Positions 1 through 9,166 are shown, counted from the first letter of the stretch. The stretch: DNA of 64,000 bases from Myxococcus xanthus (GCF_013116825.1 NZ_JABFNS010000021.1:1-64000); one strand, 5' to 3'. Made by a program: numbers and translations. The notes: generated from the sequence alone by a model not told the origin.

Positions 1-22
1 CCTCGCGGCTATAGCAGCCCGC

Positions 23-331
23 ATGCCCTCCTCTCCGGAGCCCTCCTCCCCCCAGCGGCCGTCCCTGGTCCGCTCCGCGGCGACGGGCCTGCTGGGCGGC
101 TTCCTCCTGGGCGGCCTGGGCCTGCTCGCCGTGGGCCTGAGCAACAGCTTCGCAGCCCCGAGCTGCGATGGCCTCACCGGCCCCGAATGCCAGCTGTTGA
201 CAGATGCCACGCGGGAGGTCGGTCGCACCCAACTGCTCGCCGGGGGCGCCCTCACCGCGCTCGCCGCCTCCCTCTTCGTCCTGCTCCGCCCGCGTCCGCC
301 GCCCCCACCCGAGGGGCCCGAGCAGCCCTGA
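23..331 (+). CDS. Small two-helix membrane protein, function unknown
   Basis: This 102-residue protein is not recognised as a member of any family. A short Pro/Ser-rich N-terminus is followed by one Gly/Leu-rich hydrophobic segment at about residues 19-43, a loop with two cysteines (PSCDG and PECQ) and a second hydrophobic segment at about 70-88. The C-terminus is a proline tail. The two loop cysteines could form a disulfide if the loop faces the periplasm, but that is inference. The ATG has no strong Shine-Dalgarno visible in the 22 bases available upstream, so the start is provisional. Confidence 0.6.
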   Translation: MPSSPEPSSPQRPSLVRSAATGLLGGFLLGGLGLLAVGLSNSFAAPSCDGLTGPECQLLTDATREVGRTQLLAGGALTALAASLFVLLRPRPPPPPEGPEQP

Positions 332-467
332 GCCCCATCCGCCATCCTCCTGTCGTCCGATGAGTGGCCGGAGGCCACCCTGCCGGGTTAGGTAGTTTGG
401 CGGCCAAGTAAAGGCATTCTAATTATCTCTGGCCTAATCATTGGATTTGAGGTTAGGAGATGACCTT

Positions 468-1376
468 ATGCAGCTCGAATCCTTGAAGATGTTCTGCGAC
501 GTGGTCGAGACGGGCTCATTCTCCCGCGCCGCGCAGCTCAACCACGTCACGCAATCCGCGGTGAGCCAGCAGATTCGCGCGCTGGAGAACCGGTACGAGC
601 AGAAGCTGCTGTCGCGCAGCGCGCGCCAGGTGACGCCGACGCCGGCCGGGGAGCGGCTGTTCCGCGGGTGCAAGGAAATCCTCGCCCGCTTCGCCGAGGT
701 GGAGCAGGAGATTCGCGAGCAGGCCGCCGAGGTGGCGGGCACCACCACGGTCTCCACCATCTACTCGGTGGGGCTGCACGAGCTGAACTCGGTGCAGAAG
801 CAGCTGCTCAAGTCGCACCCCAAGGTGAACATGCGCCTGAACTACCGGCGCAACGACCAAGTGTATGACGACGTGATTCTGGGCGCGGCGGAGATTGGCA
901 TCGTCGCCTATCCGCAGCCCCGCGCGGGCGTGGACATCCTCCCCTTCCGCGACGACAAGCTGTCGGTCGTCTGTGCCCCCGACCACCCCTTCGCCACGAA
1001 GCAGAAGGTGAGCCTCACCGCGCTGTCTGGCGTGCCCTTCATCGCGTTCGACCGCGAGGCGCCCACGCGCAAGGCGCTGGACCGGCTCTTCCGCGAGAAG
1101 AGCATCGACATCAACCCGGTGATGGAGATGGACAACGTGGAGACCATCAAGCGGGCGGTGGAGATGGGCCTGGGCGTGGCCATCCTCCCCATGTCCACGG
1201 CTCAGGGCGAGGTGAAGGGCGGCACCCTCGTCGCCAAGCCCTTCGCGGAGGGGCCGGTGTCGCGCCCCATTGGCCTGCTCATCCGCAAGGGCAAGTACCT
1301 GGACCGCGCGTCCGCCGCGGTGCTGGAGGCGTTCAAGGCCGCCTCCAACGTGCCGCCGCCCACCGAGAACGCCTGA
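468..1376 (+). CDS. LysR-family transcriptional regulator
   Basis: A 302-residue LysR-type regulator. The N-terminal winged helix-turn-helix is at about residues 1-60 (FSRAAQLNHVTQSAVSQQIR is the recognition region), followed by a linker helix and a type 2 periplasmic-binding-protein-like effector domain from about residue 90 to the end. Such proteins bind DNA as tetramers and respond to a small metabolite, but the effector cannot be told from sequence. The start is the ATG at 468, which has GGAG about 8 bases upstream, rather than an in-frame start at 441. It stops 4 bases before the convergent rsmB stop, so its target is more likely its own promoter region or a distant operon. The 136-bp region in front is AT-rich for this genome and could hold the operator. 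Confidence 0.9.
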   Translation: MQLESLKMFCDVVETGSFSRAAQLNHVTQSAVSQQIRALENRYEQKLLSRSARQVTPTPAGERLFRGCKEILARFAEVEQEIREQAAEVAGTTTVSTIYSVGLHELNSVQKQLLKSHPKVNMRLNYRRNDQVYDDVILGAAEIGIVAYPQPRAGVDILPFRDDKLSVVCAPDHPFATKQKVSLTALSGVPFIAFDREAPTRKALDRLFREKSIDINPVMEMDNVETIKRAVEMGLGVAILPMSTAQGEVKGGTLVAKPFAEGPVSRPIGLLIRKGKYLDRASAAVLEAFKAASNVPPPTENA

Positions 1377-1379
1377 GCG

Positions 1380-2696
1380 TCAGTAGAGCTTCCGGAGGCG
1401 CGCGGCGAAGAACCCGTCGAAGCCCTCCGGTCCCGGCAGCGTGCGCAGGTACGCCTGGGACATCGGTAGCTTGAGGCCGGGCAGCACGGGTGGCTCGGCC
1501 GTCCACTCCGGGTGGCTGCGCAGGAACATCTCCACCTGGTCCTGCCCCTCCTGCGGCTCCATGGTGCACACCGCGTACACGAGCAGCCCCCCGGGCGGCA
1601 CCGCCTCCTGGCAGTTCTCCAGGATGCGCCGCTGGAGCGTGGCCAGCCGGGAGATGTCCTCCTCCTTGCGGCGGTAGCGCAGCTCCGGGTGGCGGCGCAG
1701 CGTGCCCAGCCCCGAACACGGCGCATCCACCAGGAACGCGTGGAACTCGCCCCACGCTTCCGGGAAGGGCTCCGCGGCGTCGTGCGCGTAGGCCTTCAAT
1801 CGCGGCTGCAGGCCCAGGCGCCGGGCCTCCGCTTCAATCTTCCGCAGCTTGTGCGCGTGGAGGTCCACCGCCACCACGTCATGGGACTGCGCCTGGTGAC
1901 AGGACTTGCCGCCCGGCGCGGCGCACGCGTCCAGCACGCGCGCCGTCTCCGGAATCGCCCCGTAGACGCCCACCAGCTGCGCGGCCTCGTCCTGCACCTG
2001 CCACAGGCCCTCCGCGTAGCCGTACACGTCCTCCACGCGGCCCACGGACGGCAGCGTGATGCCCACCGGCGACACGGTGGTCGCCTTCGCGTCCACGCCC
2101 ATCTCCTGGAGCTGGGCGAGCAGCGCGTCGCGCGTCACCTTCGCGGTGTTGGCGCGCACCACCACCGCGGGCGCCTGGTTGTCGGCCACCAGCATCGCTT
2201 CGGCGCGCTCGCGGCCGAACTGGCGCAGCCAACGCTCCACCAGCCACTGGGGATGGCTCTCCCGCACCGACAGGTGCAGCGCCACGTCGGACGCGGGCGG
2301 CAGCGGCGGCGCGGGCAGGGCCGCCAGCTTGCGGAGGATGGCGTTGGTGAAGCCCGCGGCGCGCGTCAGCCCCACTTCCTTCAGGGCCTGCACCGTCTCC
2401 GCCACCGCGGCGCGGGCCGGCACGCGGGTGTGGAATATCTGGTAGGCGCCGATGCGGAGGGCCGCCAGCACCTTGTCCTCCAGCGCGTCCAGCTTGCGGT
2501 CGGCGAAGCGGGTAATCGCGTAGTCCAGCGCGAGCTGCCGCCGGGTGGCGCCGTAGGCCAGCTCGGTGACGAGCGCCGCGTCGCGCGGGTCCTTCGGCGG
2601 CGACTCGGACAGCTGCGTGTCCAATACGACGTTGAGGTAGGCATCCGTCGCGCGGACACGCGCGAGGACCTGGATGGCGAGTGCGCGGGCGTTCAT
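1380..2696 (-). CDS. rsmB: 16S rRNA (cytosine-967-C5) methyltransferase RsmB
   Basis: A 438-residue RsmB. Residues 1 to about 130 are the NusB-like RNA-binding domain. The Rossmann methyltransferase follows, with the SAM-binding motif DACAAPGGKS at about 255, motif IV DAPCSGLGT and motif VI VCTM. The cysteines in motifs IV and VI are the pair used for product release and nucleophilic attack in m5C RNA methyltransferases. The enzyme methylates C967 of 16S rRNA. Length is normal for the family. Its start overlaps the stop of the upstream dehydroquinase-like gene by 4 bases (ATGA), so the two are translationally coupled in a leftward group that also contains fmt. Confidence 0.95.
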   Translation of the reverse strand: MNARALAIQVLARVRATDAYLNVVLDTQLSESPPKDPRDAALVTELAYGATRRQLALDYAITRFADRKLDALEDKVLAALRIGAYQIFHTRVPARAAVAETVQALKEVGLTRAAGFTNAILRKLAALPAPPLPPASDVALHLSVRESHPQWLVERWLRQFGRERAEAMLVADNQAPAVVVRANTAKVTRDALLAQLQEMGVDAKATTVSPVGITLPSVGRVEDVYGYAEGLWQVQDEAAQLVGVYGAIPETARVLDACAAPGGKSCHQAQSHDVVAVDLHAHKLRKIEAEARRLGLQPRLKAYAHDAAEPFPEAWGEFHAFLVDAPCSGLGTLRRHPELRYRRKEEDISRLATLQRRILENCQEAVPPGGLLVYAVCTMEPQEGQDQVEMFLRSHPEWTAEPPVLPGLKLPMSQAYLRTLPGPEGFDGFFAARLRKLY

Positions 2697-3619
2697 CCTT
2701 CGTCGAGCCGGGTCAAGAGGTCCACGAGTTGCTCATCCGAGAGCCGCGTCGCGGGCAGGTTGGAGAGAGTGAGGCGCTGGAGGCTCTCCTCCAGCAGCTC
2801 GCGGTGGCCATTCTCCGCCGGAGCGCCACGCTGCACCGCCTGATACTGGGAACGCGCCCAGGCCGCCAGCTCGGCGGCGGAGAGCCGTCCCGAAAGCCGG
2901 TCTGAAATCTTCTGGCGCACCAGCGCGCGCGTGAGCAGGTCCGCCGCGGGGGTGAGCCCCTTGCCGCCGCCGCGCCCCAGCGTCTTCGCCTGACGGGCCG
3001 CGCGCAGGTCCTCCACGGGCGCCAGCTTGCGGCCCAGCGTCTTCGTGGGCCCCGCCGTCTTCACCGCGCGGCTCAGGGACCTGGCCGTCTCCGACGAGCC
3101 CTCCTTGCGCACGGCGCGCTCGAGCACGGTGATGGGGGTGACCTTCGCCGCCCCCTTGGGGCTGCTCCCCTTCTTCTTCCCCAGGGCCTTCTTCGACTCC
3201 GGCTTCTCCGTCGTGAAGACGCCGCTGCCGAAGGTCTCCAGGGCCTGCAGGTAGGGCTCGAAGCCGGGCCCGCCGTGAATCTGGAGCACGCAGGCCTCCC
3301 CCACCACGGACTCTCGGGCCGGGGGCCTGAGCAGCACCTCGATGGCGGGCAGCCCGGCGGCCTCCAGCCCCTCCTTGAGGCAATAGGAGCCGAACAGCCC
3401 GGCCGGGTTGATGATGATGCCGTCCAGCTCCTCCAGCTCCGCGCCGAGCGTGTCCAGCAGGTCACCTTCGTGGTTGGACTGCACCACCGTCAGCGCCTGC
3501 CCCAGCTCCTCCGCCCGCGCGTGCAGCGCCGCGTCCAGGTCCTCCAGCCGCCCGCCGGACGAGCCATCCCGCACGCCCAGCAGGTTCAGGTTGGGTCCGT
3601 GCAGTACCAGCAATCTCAT
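2693..3619 (-). CDS. Degenerate type II dehydroquinase-like protein with basic C-terminal extension
   Basis: A 308-residue two-part protein. Residues 1 to about 130 match type II 3-dehydroquinate dehydratase: GPNLNLLGVR at the N-terminus, then VQSNHEGDLLD, IIINPAG and an IEVLL strand. The usual catalytic tyrosine of the R-E/Q-P-x-x-YG loop is absent (the loop reads RDGSSGGRL). The NPAAYxHTS segment is NPAGLFGSY, and the HxREPFRHHS region with the catalytic histidine is replaced by PPARESVVGEAC. Normal shikimate-pathway activity is therefore unlikely. Residues of about 140-308 form a Lys/Arg-rich linker and helical tail unlike any dehydroquinase. The gene lies between fmt and rsmB and is coupled to rsmB by ATGA, which suggests a translation- or RNA-related role. 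That role is inference. Confidence 0.8.
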   Translation of the reverse strand: MRLLVLHGPNLNLLGVRDGSSGGRLEDLDAALHARAEELGQALTVVQSNHEGDLLDTLGAELEELDGIIINPAGLFGSYCLKEGLEAAGLPAIEVLLRPPARESVVGEACVLQIHGGPGFEPYLQALETFGSGVFTTEKPESKKALGKKKGSSPKGAAKVTPITVLERAVRKEGSSETARSLSRAVKTAGPTKTLGRKLAPVEDLRAARQAKTLGRGGGKGLTPAADLLTRALVRQKISDRLSGRLSAAELAAWARSQYQAVQRGAPAENGHRELLEESLQRLTLSNLPATRLSDEQLVDLLTRLDEG

Positions 3620-3641
3620 ATGGCCATCACCCGTTCTCCCA

Positions 3642-4580
3642 TCAGCCCGCGACGAAGGGCTGGCTGCCCGGCGCCAGCTTGTGCCCCTGCAGGAAGTCCG
3701 CGGCGCGCATCACCCGCTTGCCCTCAGGCTGGAGGTCCAGCAGCACCAGCGAGCCTTCGCCGCATGCCACCTCGATGCCGTCCGGGCCGGCCGCCAGCAC
3801 CGTGCCGGGAGCCCCACTACCACCCCTGGCCTGCGCGCGGTGGACCTTCAGCAGCTTTCCGCCCAGCGTGGTGAAGGCCCCGGGCCACGGCGTGAAGGCC
3901 CGCAGGCGCCGCTCCAGCTCCACCGCGGGCTTCGTGAAATCCAACCGGCCCTGGTCCTTCTCGATGATGGGGGCCAGCACCATGCCCTCGGAAGGCTGCG
4001 GCACCGGCTTCAGCTCCCCGCTCAGGTAGGCCGGCAGGAACTCGCGCAGCACCTCGCCGCCCAGCGCGGCCAGCTTCGGGTACAGCGAGGCGCTCGTCTC
4101 GTCCGGGGCAATGGCCATGCGCTTCATCGCCAACACCGGACCGGTGTCCAATCCTTCATCCATCACCATCAGCGACACCCCCGTCTCCGTGTCGCCATGC
4201 GCGATGGCCCACTGGATGGGCGCGGCGCCCCGGAAGCGCGGCAGCAGCGAGCCGTGCACGTTGACGCAGCCGTGGGTGGGCAGCTCCAGCAAATCCTTGG
4301 GGAGGATGCGGCCATAGGCCGTCACCACGCAGACGTCGGGCGCGTACTGGCGCAGCTCCTCCGCGAAGGGCGGCGTGCGCAGCTTGGTGGGCTGGAGCAC
4401 GGGCACGCCGCGCGACAGGGCCAGCTCCTTCACCGGCGGCGCCGTCACCGTGTTGCCGCGGCCCTTCGGCTTGTCGGGTTGGGTGACGACGGCCACCACG
4501 TCTCCCAGCTCGAAGCAGGCGGCCAGTGAGGACACCGCGAACTCGGGGGTGCCCATGAAAACGATGCGGGGTCTGCTCAT
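3642..4580 (-). CDS. fmt: Methionyl-tRNA formyltransferase
   Basis: A 312-residue Fmt, normal length. It formylates Met-tRNAfMet using 10-formyl-tetrahydrofolate for initiation of translation. The N-terminal formyltransferase fold begins RIVFMGTPEFA. The active-site region is present as NVHGSLLPRFRGAAPIQWAI, with the catalytic Asn/His and the SLLPxxRG signature, followed by GDTETGVSLM. The C-terminal OB-like tRNA-binding domain covers about 210-312. The gene starts with ATG and stops 22 bases before the dehydroquinase-like gene on the same strand, consistent with an operon running fmt, dehydroquinase-like gene, rsmB. No peptide deformylase gene is adjacent. Confidence 0.96.
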   Translation of the reverse strand: MSRPRIVFMGTPEFAVSSLAACFELGDVVAVVTQPDKPKGRGNTVTAPPVKELALSRGVPVLQPTKLRTPPFAEELRQYAPDVCVVTAYGRILPKDLLELPTHGCVNVHGSLLPRFRGAAPIQWAIAHGDTETGVSLMVMDEGLDTGPVLAMKRMAIAPDETSASLYPKLAALGGEVLREFLPAYLSGELKPVPQPSEGMVLAPIIEKDQGRLDFTKPAVELERRLRAFTPWPGAFTTLGGKLLKVHRAQARGGSGAPGTVLAAGPDGIEVACGEGSLVLLDLQPEGKRVMRAADFLQGHKLAPGSQPFVAG

Positions 4581-4609
4581 GGTGTTGCGCTTCTCCTGCG
4601 CCGGGCGAC

Positions 4610-5191
4610 TCAGGCCACGGACTTGAAGGTGCTCCCGGTGGGAGTGTCCACCGCCTGACGTTTACGCGTGTGCAGGGCGCTCAGGGTGCCCAGCGCCTCC
4701 AGGGCCTCGGGCGTGGTGGCCACAGGTCGCAGGGCCTCCAGCACGGTCTCCAGCGCGTAGGCCTCATCCGCCTCACGCTCCCGGATGCGCGTCACTGCTT
4801 CGGTGAAGCGGTCGAAGAACTGCTTGAGCTCGTCCCCGCGCCGCAGCGGTCGCATCCGGGGATAGCGGCCGGCCGCCAGCGCCGCCACATACAGGCTCAT
4901 GACATGGACGGGGCCCGCCACCCGGTGGGTGAAGACGAGGCCGAAGAGGCCCATCGCCACCGCCGTGCCCAGCGCGCCCACCGCCGTCAGCCACAGCAGC
5001 GTCTGCCCGCCGTCCAGCCCCAGGGCCGTGGACGACACGTGGACGCGGTGCGCCAACAGCCCGAACACGAGGATGCCGCCGGCACCAATCCCCGCCAGCA
5101 GCAGGATGTATTTGAGCTGGAAAGGCCGGTCCAGGATGTACGTCCGGCGGACGTGGCTCGGGCGCACCGTCTTTTGATTGCCATCGGACAT
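4610..5191 (-). CDS. HAMP-type inner-membrane protein
   Basis: A 193-residue membrane protein starting at MSDGNQK. A longer in-frame reading to 5395 overlaps the divergent lipoprotein and has no membrane-protein character upstream. Two hydrophobic helices lie at about residues 26-48 and 63-88, separated by a short periplasmic loop. A HAMP-like region follows (THRVAGPVHVMSLYVAALAA, with the conserved proline, then GDELKQFFDRF and a helix rich in Arg/Glu). There is no kinase, methyl-accepting or cyclase domain after HAMP, so it is a stand-alone HAMP sensor stub. It stops 29 bases before the fmt start and may be the first gene of that operon. Its signal and partner are unknown. Confidence 0.75.
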   Translation of the reverse strand: MSDGNQKTVRPSHVRRTYILDRPFQLKYILLLAGIGAGGILVFGLLAHRVHVSSTALGLDGGQTLLWLTAVGALGTAVAMGLFGLVFTHRVAGPVHVMSLYVAALAAGRYPRMRPLRRGDELKQFFDRFTEAVTRIREREADEAYALETVLEALRPVATTPEALEALGTLSALHTRKRQAVDTPTGSTFKSVA

Positions 5192-5294
5192 GTCGTTGAC
5201 CAGCGTACCCCAGGTGCCTGGGGCGGTTTGCTTCCTTCCTCGCGCGAGGTTTACACGGAAGACAGGACAACCTCGCAGACGCAATGGAGACCGC

Positions 5295-6890
5295 ATGGCC
5301 CGCTCTCTGACCGCGTTGTGTATTGCGCTCTCGTTCCTGATGTTGGCTGGGTGCAAGGGGGACCCAGCGACCCCGGAGTACTGGGAGTCAGGCATTCAGC
5401 AGAGCCGCAGAGCGGAGGACCGCATCCGCATGGTGGAGGCCATGCGTGCGTCCGGGAAGATGGACGAGCGCTTCCTGCCCATGCTCCACGGGCAGCTCGA
5501 CACCGAGCGCAAGCCGGAGGTGCGCGCCGCGCTGGCCCGCGCGTTGGGAGACTTGAAGCATGCCTCTTCGGTGGAACCGCTGACGAAGGCCCTGGACCCG
5601 GCGGCGGGCGACATGCCCGCGCAGTTGGCGAACAAGGCCATCGTCGCGACGCTGGGGGCCATTGGTGACCGCCGCGCCATCCCCGCGCTGGTGCCGCTGC
5701 TGCGCGCGAAGGACAACTACACGCGCATCGAGGCGGTGCAGGTGCTGGGCGACATGAAGGCGAAGGAAGCGGTGGAGCCGCTCATCACCCTGGCCACGGA
5801 CGACACCGTGGAGCCCTTCCTCAACAAGAAGGCCATCGAGGCCCTGGGGGACATCGGTGATGGCCGCGCGGCGCCCGCGCTGGTGCGGATGCTGACCAAG
5901 GAGCGCAAGGGCAAGTCCTTCTACGTGGAGAGTTCCTTCGCGCTGTACCAACTGGGCGCGCCCGCGGCGGACGCGCTGCTGCAGGCGTTGGAGGGCCAGG
6001 ACGCGGACCTGCTGAAGTGGGCGCGGTCGAACGGCGTCAACCCCGCCAGCTACGCGATGAAGGCGGCGACGGTGCTGGGCGACCTGCGGGAGAAGCGGGC
6101 GGTGGCCACGCTGTTGAAGCAGCTGGCCTTCACCAACACGGACCCGCAGATTCAGGCGCTGGTGCGGATGCAGGCCGCGGACGCGCTGGCGCGCATGCGC
6201 ACACAGGAGGCGGTGAAGCCGCTGGCCGGGCTCGTGTCGGAGACGGACGCCACCGTGAGGGATTCCTACGTGAGCGCCCTGGTGCGCCTGGGCGGACGCG
6301 ACGCGCTGCCCGCGCTGGAGAAGGCCGCGGGCACCGGAGACTGGTACGCGCGCGAGTTGGCGGTGAAGGGCATCGCCATGCTGGGCGACGCGCGCGAGCT
6401 GCCCTTGCTGCAGAGGCTCGCCGCGGCCGAGCCGGCGCGGACGGCGGCGGACTGCAAGCAGGCGGAGGACGAAGGCTGCGATGACGCGGCCGCGCTGGGC
6501 AAGCAGCGCGCGGACCAGATTACGGGCCAGTCCAAGCTGCTGGAGGCCGCGCAGGCGTGCGCGGGCAACGCGGGCTGCTGGGTGCAGCGCATGGAGAAGG
6601 CGGAGCCGCGGATGCTGGAGCGCGCGGCGCTGGAGGTCGGCCGTTCGGGCTCGGCCGAGCACGCGGGCGCGCTGGCCTCGCGGCTGGGAGAGCGCGACAC
6701 CGAGGCCCGTCTCGCGCTCGTCCTCGCGGTGGGCTGGCTGGTGGAAGGCTCGCAAGACGCCGCGAAGAAGCTGCGCGAAGCGTCCCTGCCCACGATGCGA
6801 AAGCAGCTCGCGGACGAGCAGGGCAACACCCGGTTCGTCAGCGTCAACGAGGACCTGCGGCGCCTGGTGACGACGCTCGACCGGCCCTGA
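5295..6890 (+). CDS. HEAT-repeat lipoprotein
   Basis: A 531-residue protein with a lipoprotein signal peptide (lipobox LAGC, acylated Cys at residue 20), followed by a run of HEAT/PBS-lyase-type repeats. Repeating units such as RAALARALGDL, ALGDIGDGRAAPALV and KAATVLGDLREKRAV occur roughly every 30-35 residues to about residue 380. A cysteine pair region (DCKQAEDEGCDD and CAGNAGCW) interrupts the solenoid at about 390-430. HEAT solenoids are protein-interaction scaffolds, so this one probably acts in the periplasm or at the outer membrane. The ATG at 5295 is chosen because it starts the signal peptide. Its 3' end overlaps the convergent transporter gene by 47 bases. Confidence 0.85.
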   Translation: MARSLTALCIALSFLMLAGCKGDPATPEYWESGIQQSRRAEDRIRMVEAMRASGKMDERFLPMLHGQLDTERKPEVRAALARALGDLKHASSVEPLTKALDPAAGDMPAQLANKAIVATLGAIGDRRAIPALVPLLRAKDNYTRIEAVQVLGDMKAKEAVEPLITLATDDTVEPFLNKKAIEALGDIGDGRAAPALVRMLTKERKGKSFYVESSFALYQLGAPAADALLQALEGQDADLLKWARSNGVNPASYAMKAATVLGDLREKRAVATLLKQLAFTNTDPQIQALVRMQAADALARMRTQEAVKPLAGLVSETDATVRDSYVSALVRLGGRDALPALEKAAGTGDWYARELAVKGIAMLGDARELPLLQRLAAAEPARTAADCKQAEDEGCDDAAALGKQRADQITGQSKLLEAAQACAGNAGCWVQRMEKAEPRMLERAALEVGRSGSAEHAGALASRLGERDTEARLALVLAVGWLVEGSQDAAKKLREASLPTMRKQLADEQGNTRFVSVNEDLRRLVTTLDRP

Positions 6891-9021
6891 GGCCCTCCCT
6901 GCCCCGCAGCGGCGGGACGCGCTCCGCCGCGTGGTGCAGCACGGTGAGCTGTCGCACGAGCCGCTCCACGTGCGCGCGCGACAGCGCATCCGCCCCACCC
7001 GTTGGAACCGAGGCGGGCAGGGGCGCGGGCCGGCGTTGCTGCTCCATGGCCGCCGCCAGCTCGTCCAACACGCCCCCGGCGAAGCGCACCACCTCGGAGA
7101 GCTCCCGGGGGGACTCCGGGTCCGCGCGGCTGGCGGCCAGCGTCGTCACCGCCGACGTGAAGCGCCGCGCGTAGACGAGCAGCGCCATCACCGGCTCCAG
7201 GTCCTTGGCGGGTCCGCTCCACTCGCTCAGCAGCCGCTGGAAGGACGCCTCCGCCGCCAGCAGCGCCAGACCTATCTTCCGCCGGGCCTCGCGCACCGCG
7301 GGCTCCGCGTCCGAGTGCGCGGCGGCCACCGCCATCAGGTATTCGCGGTCCGCGCGCAACGCGAAGGCCACCTGCTCCGGCAGGCGCAGGTGCTCCGGGC
7401 TGGGCCACAAGAGCCGCGTCACCGTCAGCACAATCAGCCCTCCCAGCAGCGTGTTGACGATGCGCACCCCGGCCAGCTCCCAGTTCCCGGACTGGAGCTC
7501 CGCCAGCAGCACCAGGGCCGGAGTCAGCAGCACCTGGAACGCGGACAGGCTGAGCGGCTGGATGCTCATCGCCACCGCGAACAGCACCCCGATGGCCAGC
7601 AGGATGATGGCCGGCTCCCGCACCACCGCCACCAGCCCCGCGGCCAGCGCCGCGCCCAGCAGCGTGCCCGCGATGCGCTGCAGGCTCCGCTGGAACGTGA
7701 GGCCCGCGTAGGGCTGCAGGACGACGGTGACGGTGATGATGACCCAGTAGCCGTGATTCAGTCCCAGCGCCCCAACGAGCGCGGTGGCCAGCGCGGCCGC
7801 GACGCCCAGCCGCAGCGCGTGACGGAAGATGACGGAGCGGACGTTGAGATTCTCCCGCAGCGGCTCCAGGAGGGCCTGCCGCGGCGCCGCCTCCACCCGC
7901 CGCGCGGGCAGCGCCAGGGCGTCCGGCACGGGCGCGCGGCCCTCCAGCCGCGCCGCCACCTCCACCGTCGCGTGGGAATAGTCTCGCAGGCGGTCCAGCA
8001 GCGTGTGCACGTATTGATAGCCGGCGCGCACCGGCTCCGGCACGTCGCCCGTCGTGTCCAGCGCCGCCAGGGCCCGCTTCACCCGCTCGGCGTTCCACAC
8101 CGGCTGGGCGCTCACCTCCGTCCCCTTCTCCAGGGCAAACCGGACGCGGCGCAGGTCCGCTGCCAGTTCCGCCAGCGCGCGCTGCACCTCCGCTCGGAGC
8201 GCGTGATAACGGGGCACGGCGGGCGCCACCTCCAGCATCTCCGTCAGCGCGATGAGCGTCACCATCATCGAATCCGCGCCTTCGGCCAACACCAGCAGCT
8301 GTTCGCCCCGGCCGCTCTCCCCCGCCCGGCCCATGCGCGTGGAGGCCAGCACGGTGTGCGCCTGTTCGATGAGCTGACGCATGCGGGCCTGCCAGGGCGC
8401 CTCCGGCAGGACACCCGCGGCGGCGGACGCCGCCCCTTCGAGCGGCCAGCGCCCCACCTCTTCCGCGTGGTCCGCCAGCGCGTCGTAGCACCGCGCGATG
8501 GTCAGGCGCGCGGGCCGGTAGGGCACCAGCGGCCACAGCATCAGCGCGAGGAACATGGCCCACGCGCCGCCCACCAGGAACAAGCCGGAGCGCAGCAGTG
8601 CGTCAGCCACGTCCTTGGCGGGGAGCGCGAGCGACACCACGAAGTAGTTGGCGAGCACCACGCCCATCAGCCCGGGCGTGTCCCCATACGAGCGGGCGAA
8701 GCCACACGCCGTCACCCAGAACAGCGTGGCGATGACGGCGGCCCACGCGGGCAGATGCAGCGCCGCGGCCAGGCCCACCCCGGAGCCCAGGAGCGTCATG
8801 GCGCCCAGGGCGAGCGCGCGGTCCCTGTAGGGCCCGCCCCGGTCCACCAGGGCAACGAAGAGCGCGGCCATACCGACCCACGTAGCCGCGGGGAGGTGCA
8901 GCAGGGCCGCGACGGCCATGGGGCCCCCCACCGCGAGCGCGGCGCGCAACCCCGCGCCATACGCGGGACGGCCCGGCTCCACGCGGAGGAAGGCCTGGAG
9001 GTGATGACGGAGCGGACTCAT
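6844..9021 (-). CDS. FUSC-family (YccS/AaeB-like) inner-membrane transporter
   Basis: A 725-residue protein with the FUSC layout. A block of about six hydrophobic helices lies at residues 25-170. A long soluble cytoplasmic region rich in helices covers about 180-380. A second membrane block of about six helices covers 395-540, and a cytoplasmic helical tail follows. This is the plan of YccS/YhfK and of AaeB, the aromatic carboxylic acid efflux subunit. The substrate cannot be read from sequence, and no membrane-fusion partner such as AaeA is adjacent. The last 47 bases are shared antiparallel with the end of the HEAT lipoprotein. The ATG lacks a strong Shine-Dalgarno. Confidence 0.82.
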   Translation of the reverse strand: MSPLRHHLQAFLRVEPGRPAYGAGLRAALAVGGPMAVAALLHLPAATWVGMAALFVALVDRGGPYRDRALALGAMTLLGSGVGLAAALHLPAWAAVIATLFWVTACGFARSYGDTPGLMGVVLANYFVVSLALPAKDVADALLRSGLFLVGGAWAMFLALMLWPLVPYRPARLTIARCYDALADHAEEVGRWPLEGAASAAAGVLPEAPWQARMRQLIEQAHTVLASTRMGRAGESGRGEQLLVLAEGADSMMVTLIALTEMLEVAPAVPRYHALRAEVQRALAELAADLRRVRFALEKGTEVSAQPVWNAERVKRALAALDTTGDVPEPVRAGYQYVHTLLDRLRDYSHATVEVAARLEGRAPVPDALALPARRVEAAPRQALLEPLRENLNVRSVIFRHALRLGVAAALATALVGALGLNHGYWVIITVTVVLQPYAGLTFQRSLQRIAGTLLGAALAAGLVAVVREPAIILLAIGVLFAVAMSIQPLSLSAFQVLLTPALVLLAELQSGNWELAGVRIVNTLLGGLIVLTVTRLLWPSPEHLRLPEQVAFALRADREYLMAVAAAHSDAEPAVREARRKIGLALLAAEASFQRLLSEWSGPAKDLEPVMALLVYARRFTSAVTTLAASRADPESPRELSEVVRFAGGVLDELAAAMEQQRRPAPLPASVPTGGADALSRAHVERLVRQLTVLHHAAERVPPLRGREGLRAGRASSPGAAGPR

Positions 9022-9166
9022 CGCGCGAGCAATCCCAAACCACTCCGTCCTATGTCACAGGTCCGCGCGCGCATCGACGCTTCCGTGGAGCCACCCCACG
9101 AAGGTGGTGTCCAGGCGTGAACGCGGCCGGCCCCGTTCCACCGGATGGATGGAGGGCGAGCGGCCG

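Noticed and set aside
2693-3619. Functional aroQ
   Set aside because: The catalytic Tyr and His regions of type II dehydroquinase are replaced, so the symbol aroQ would mislead.
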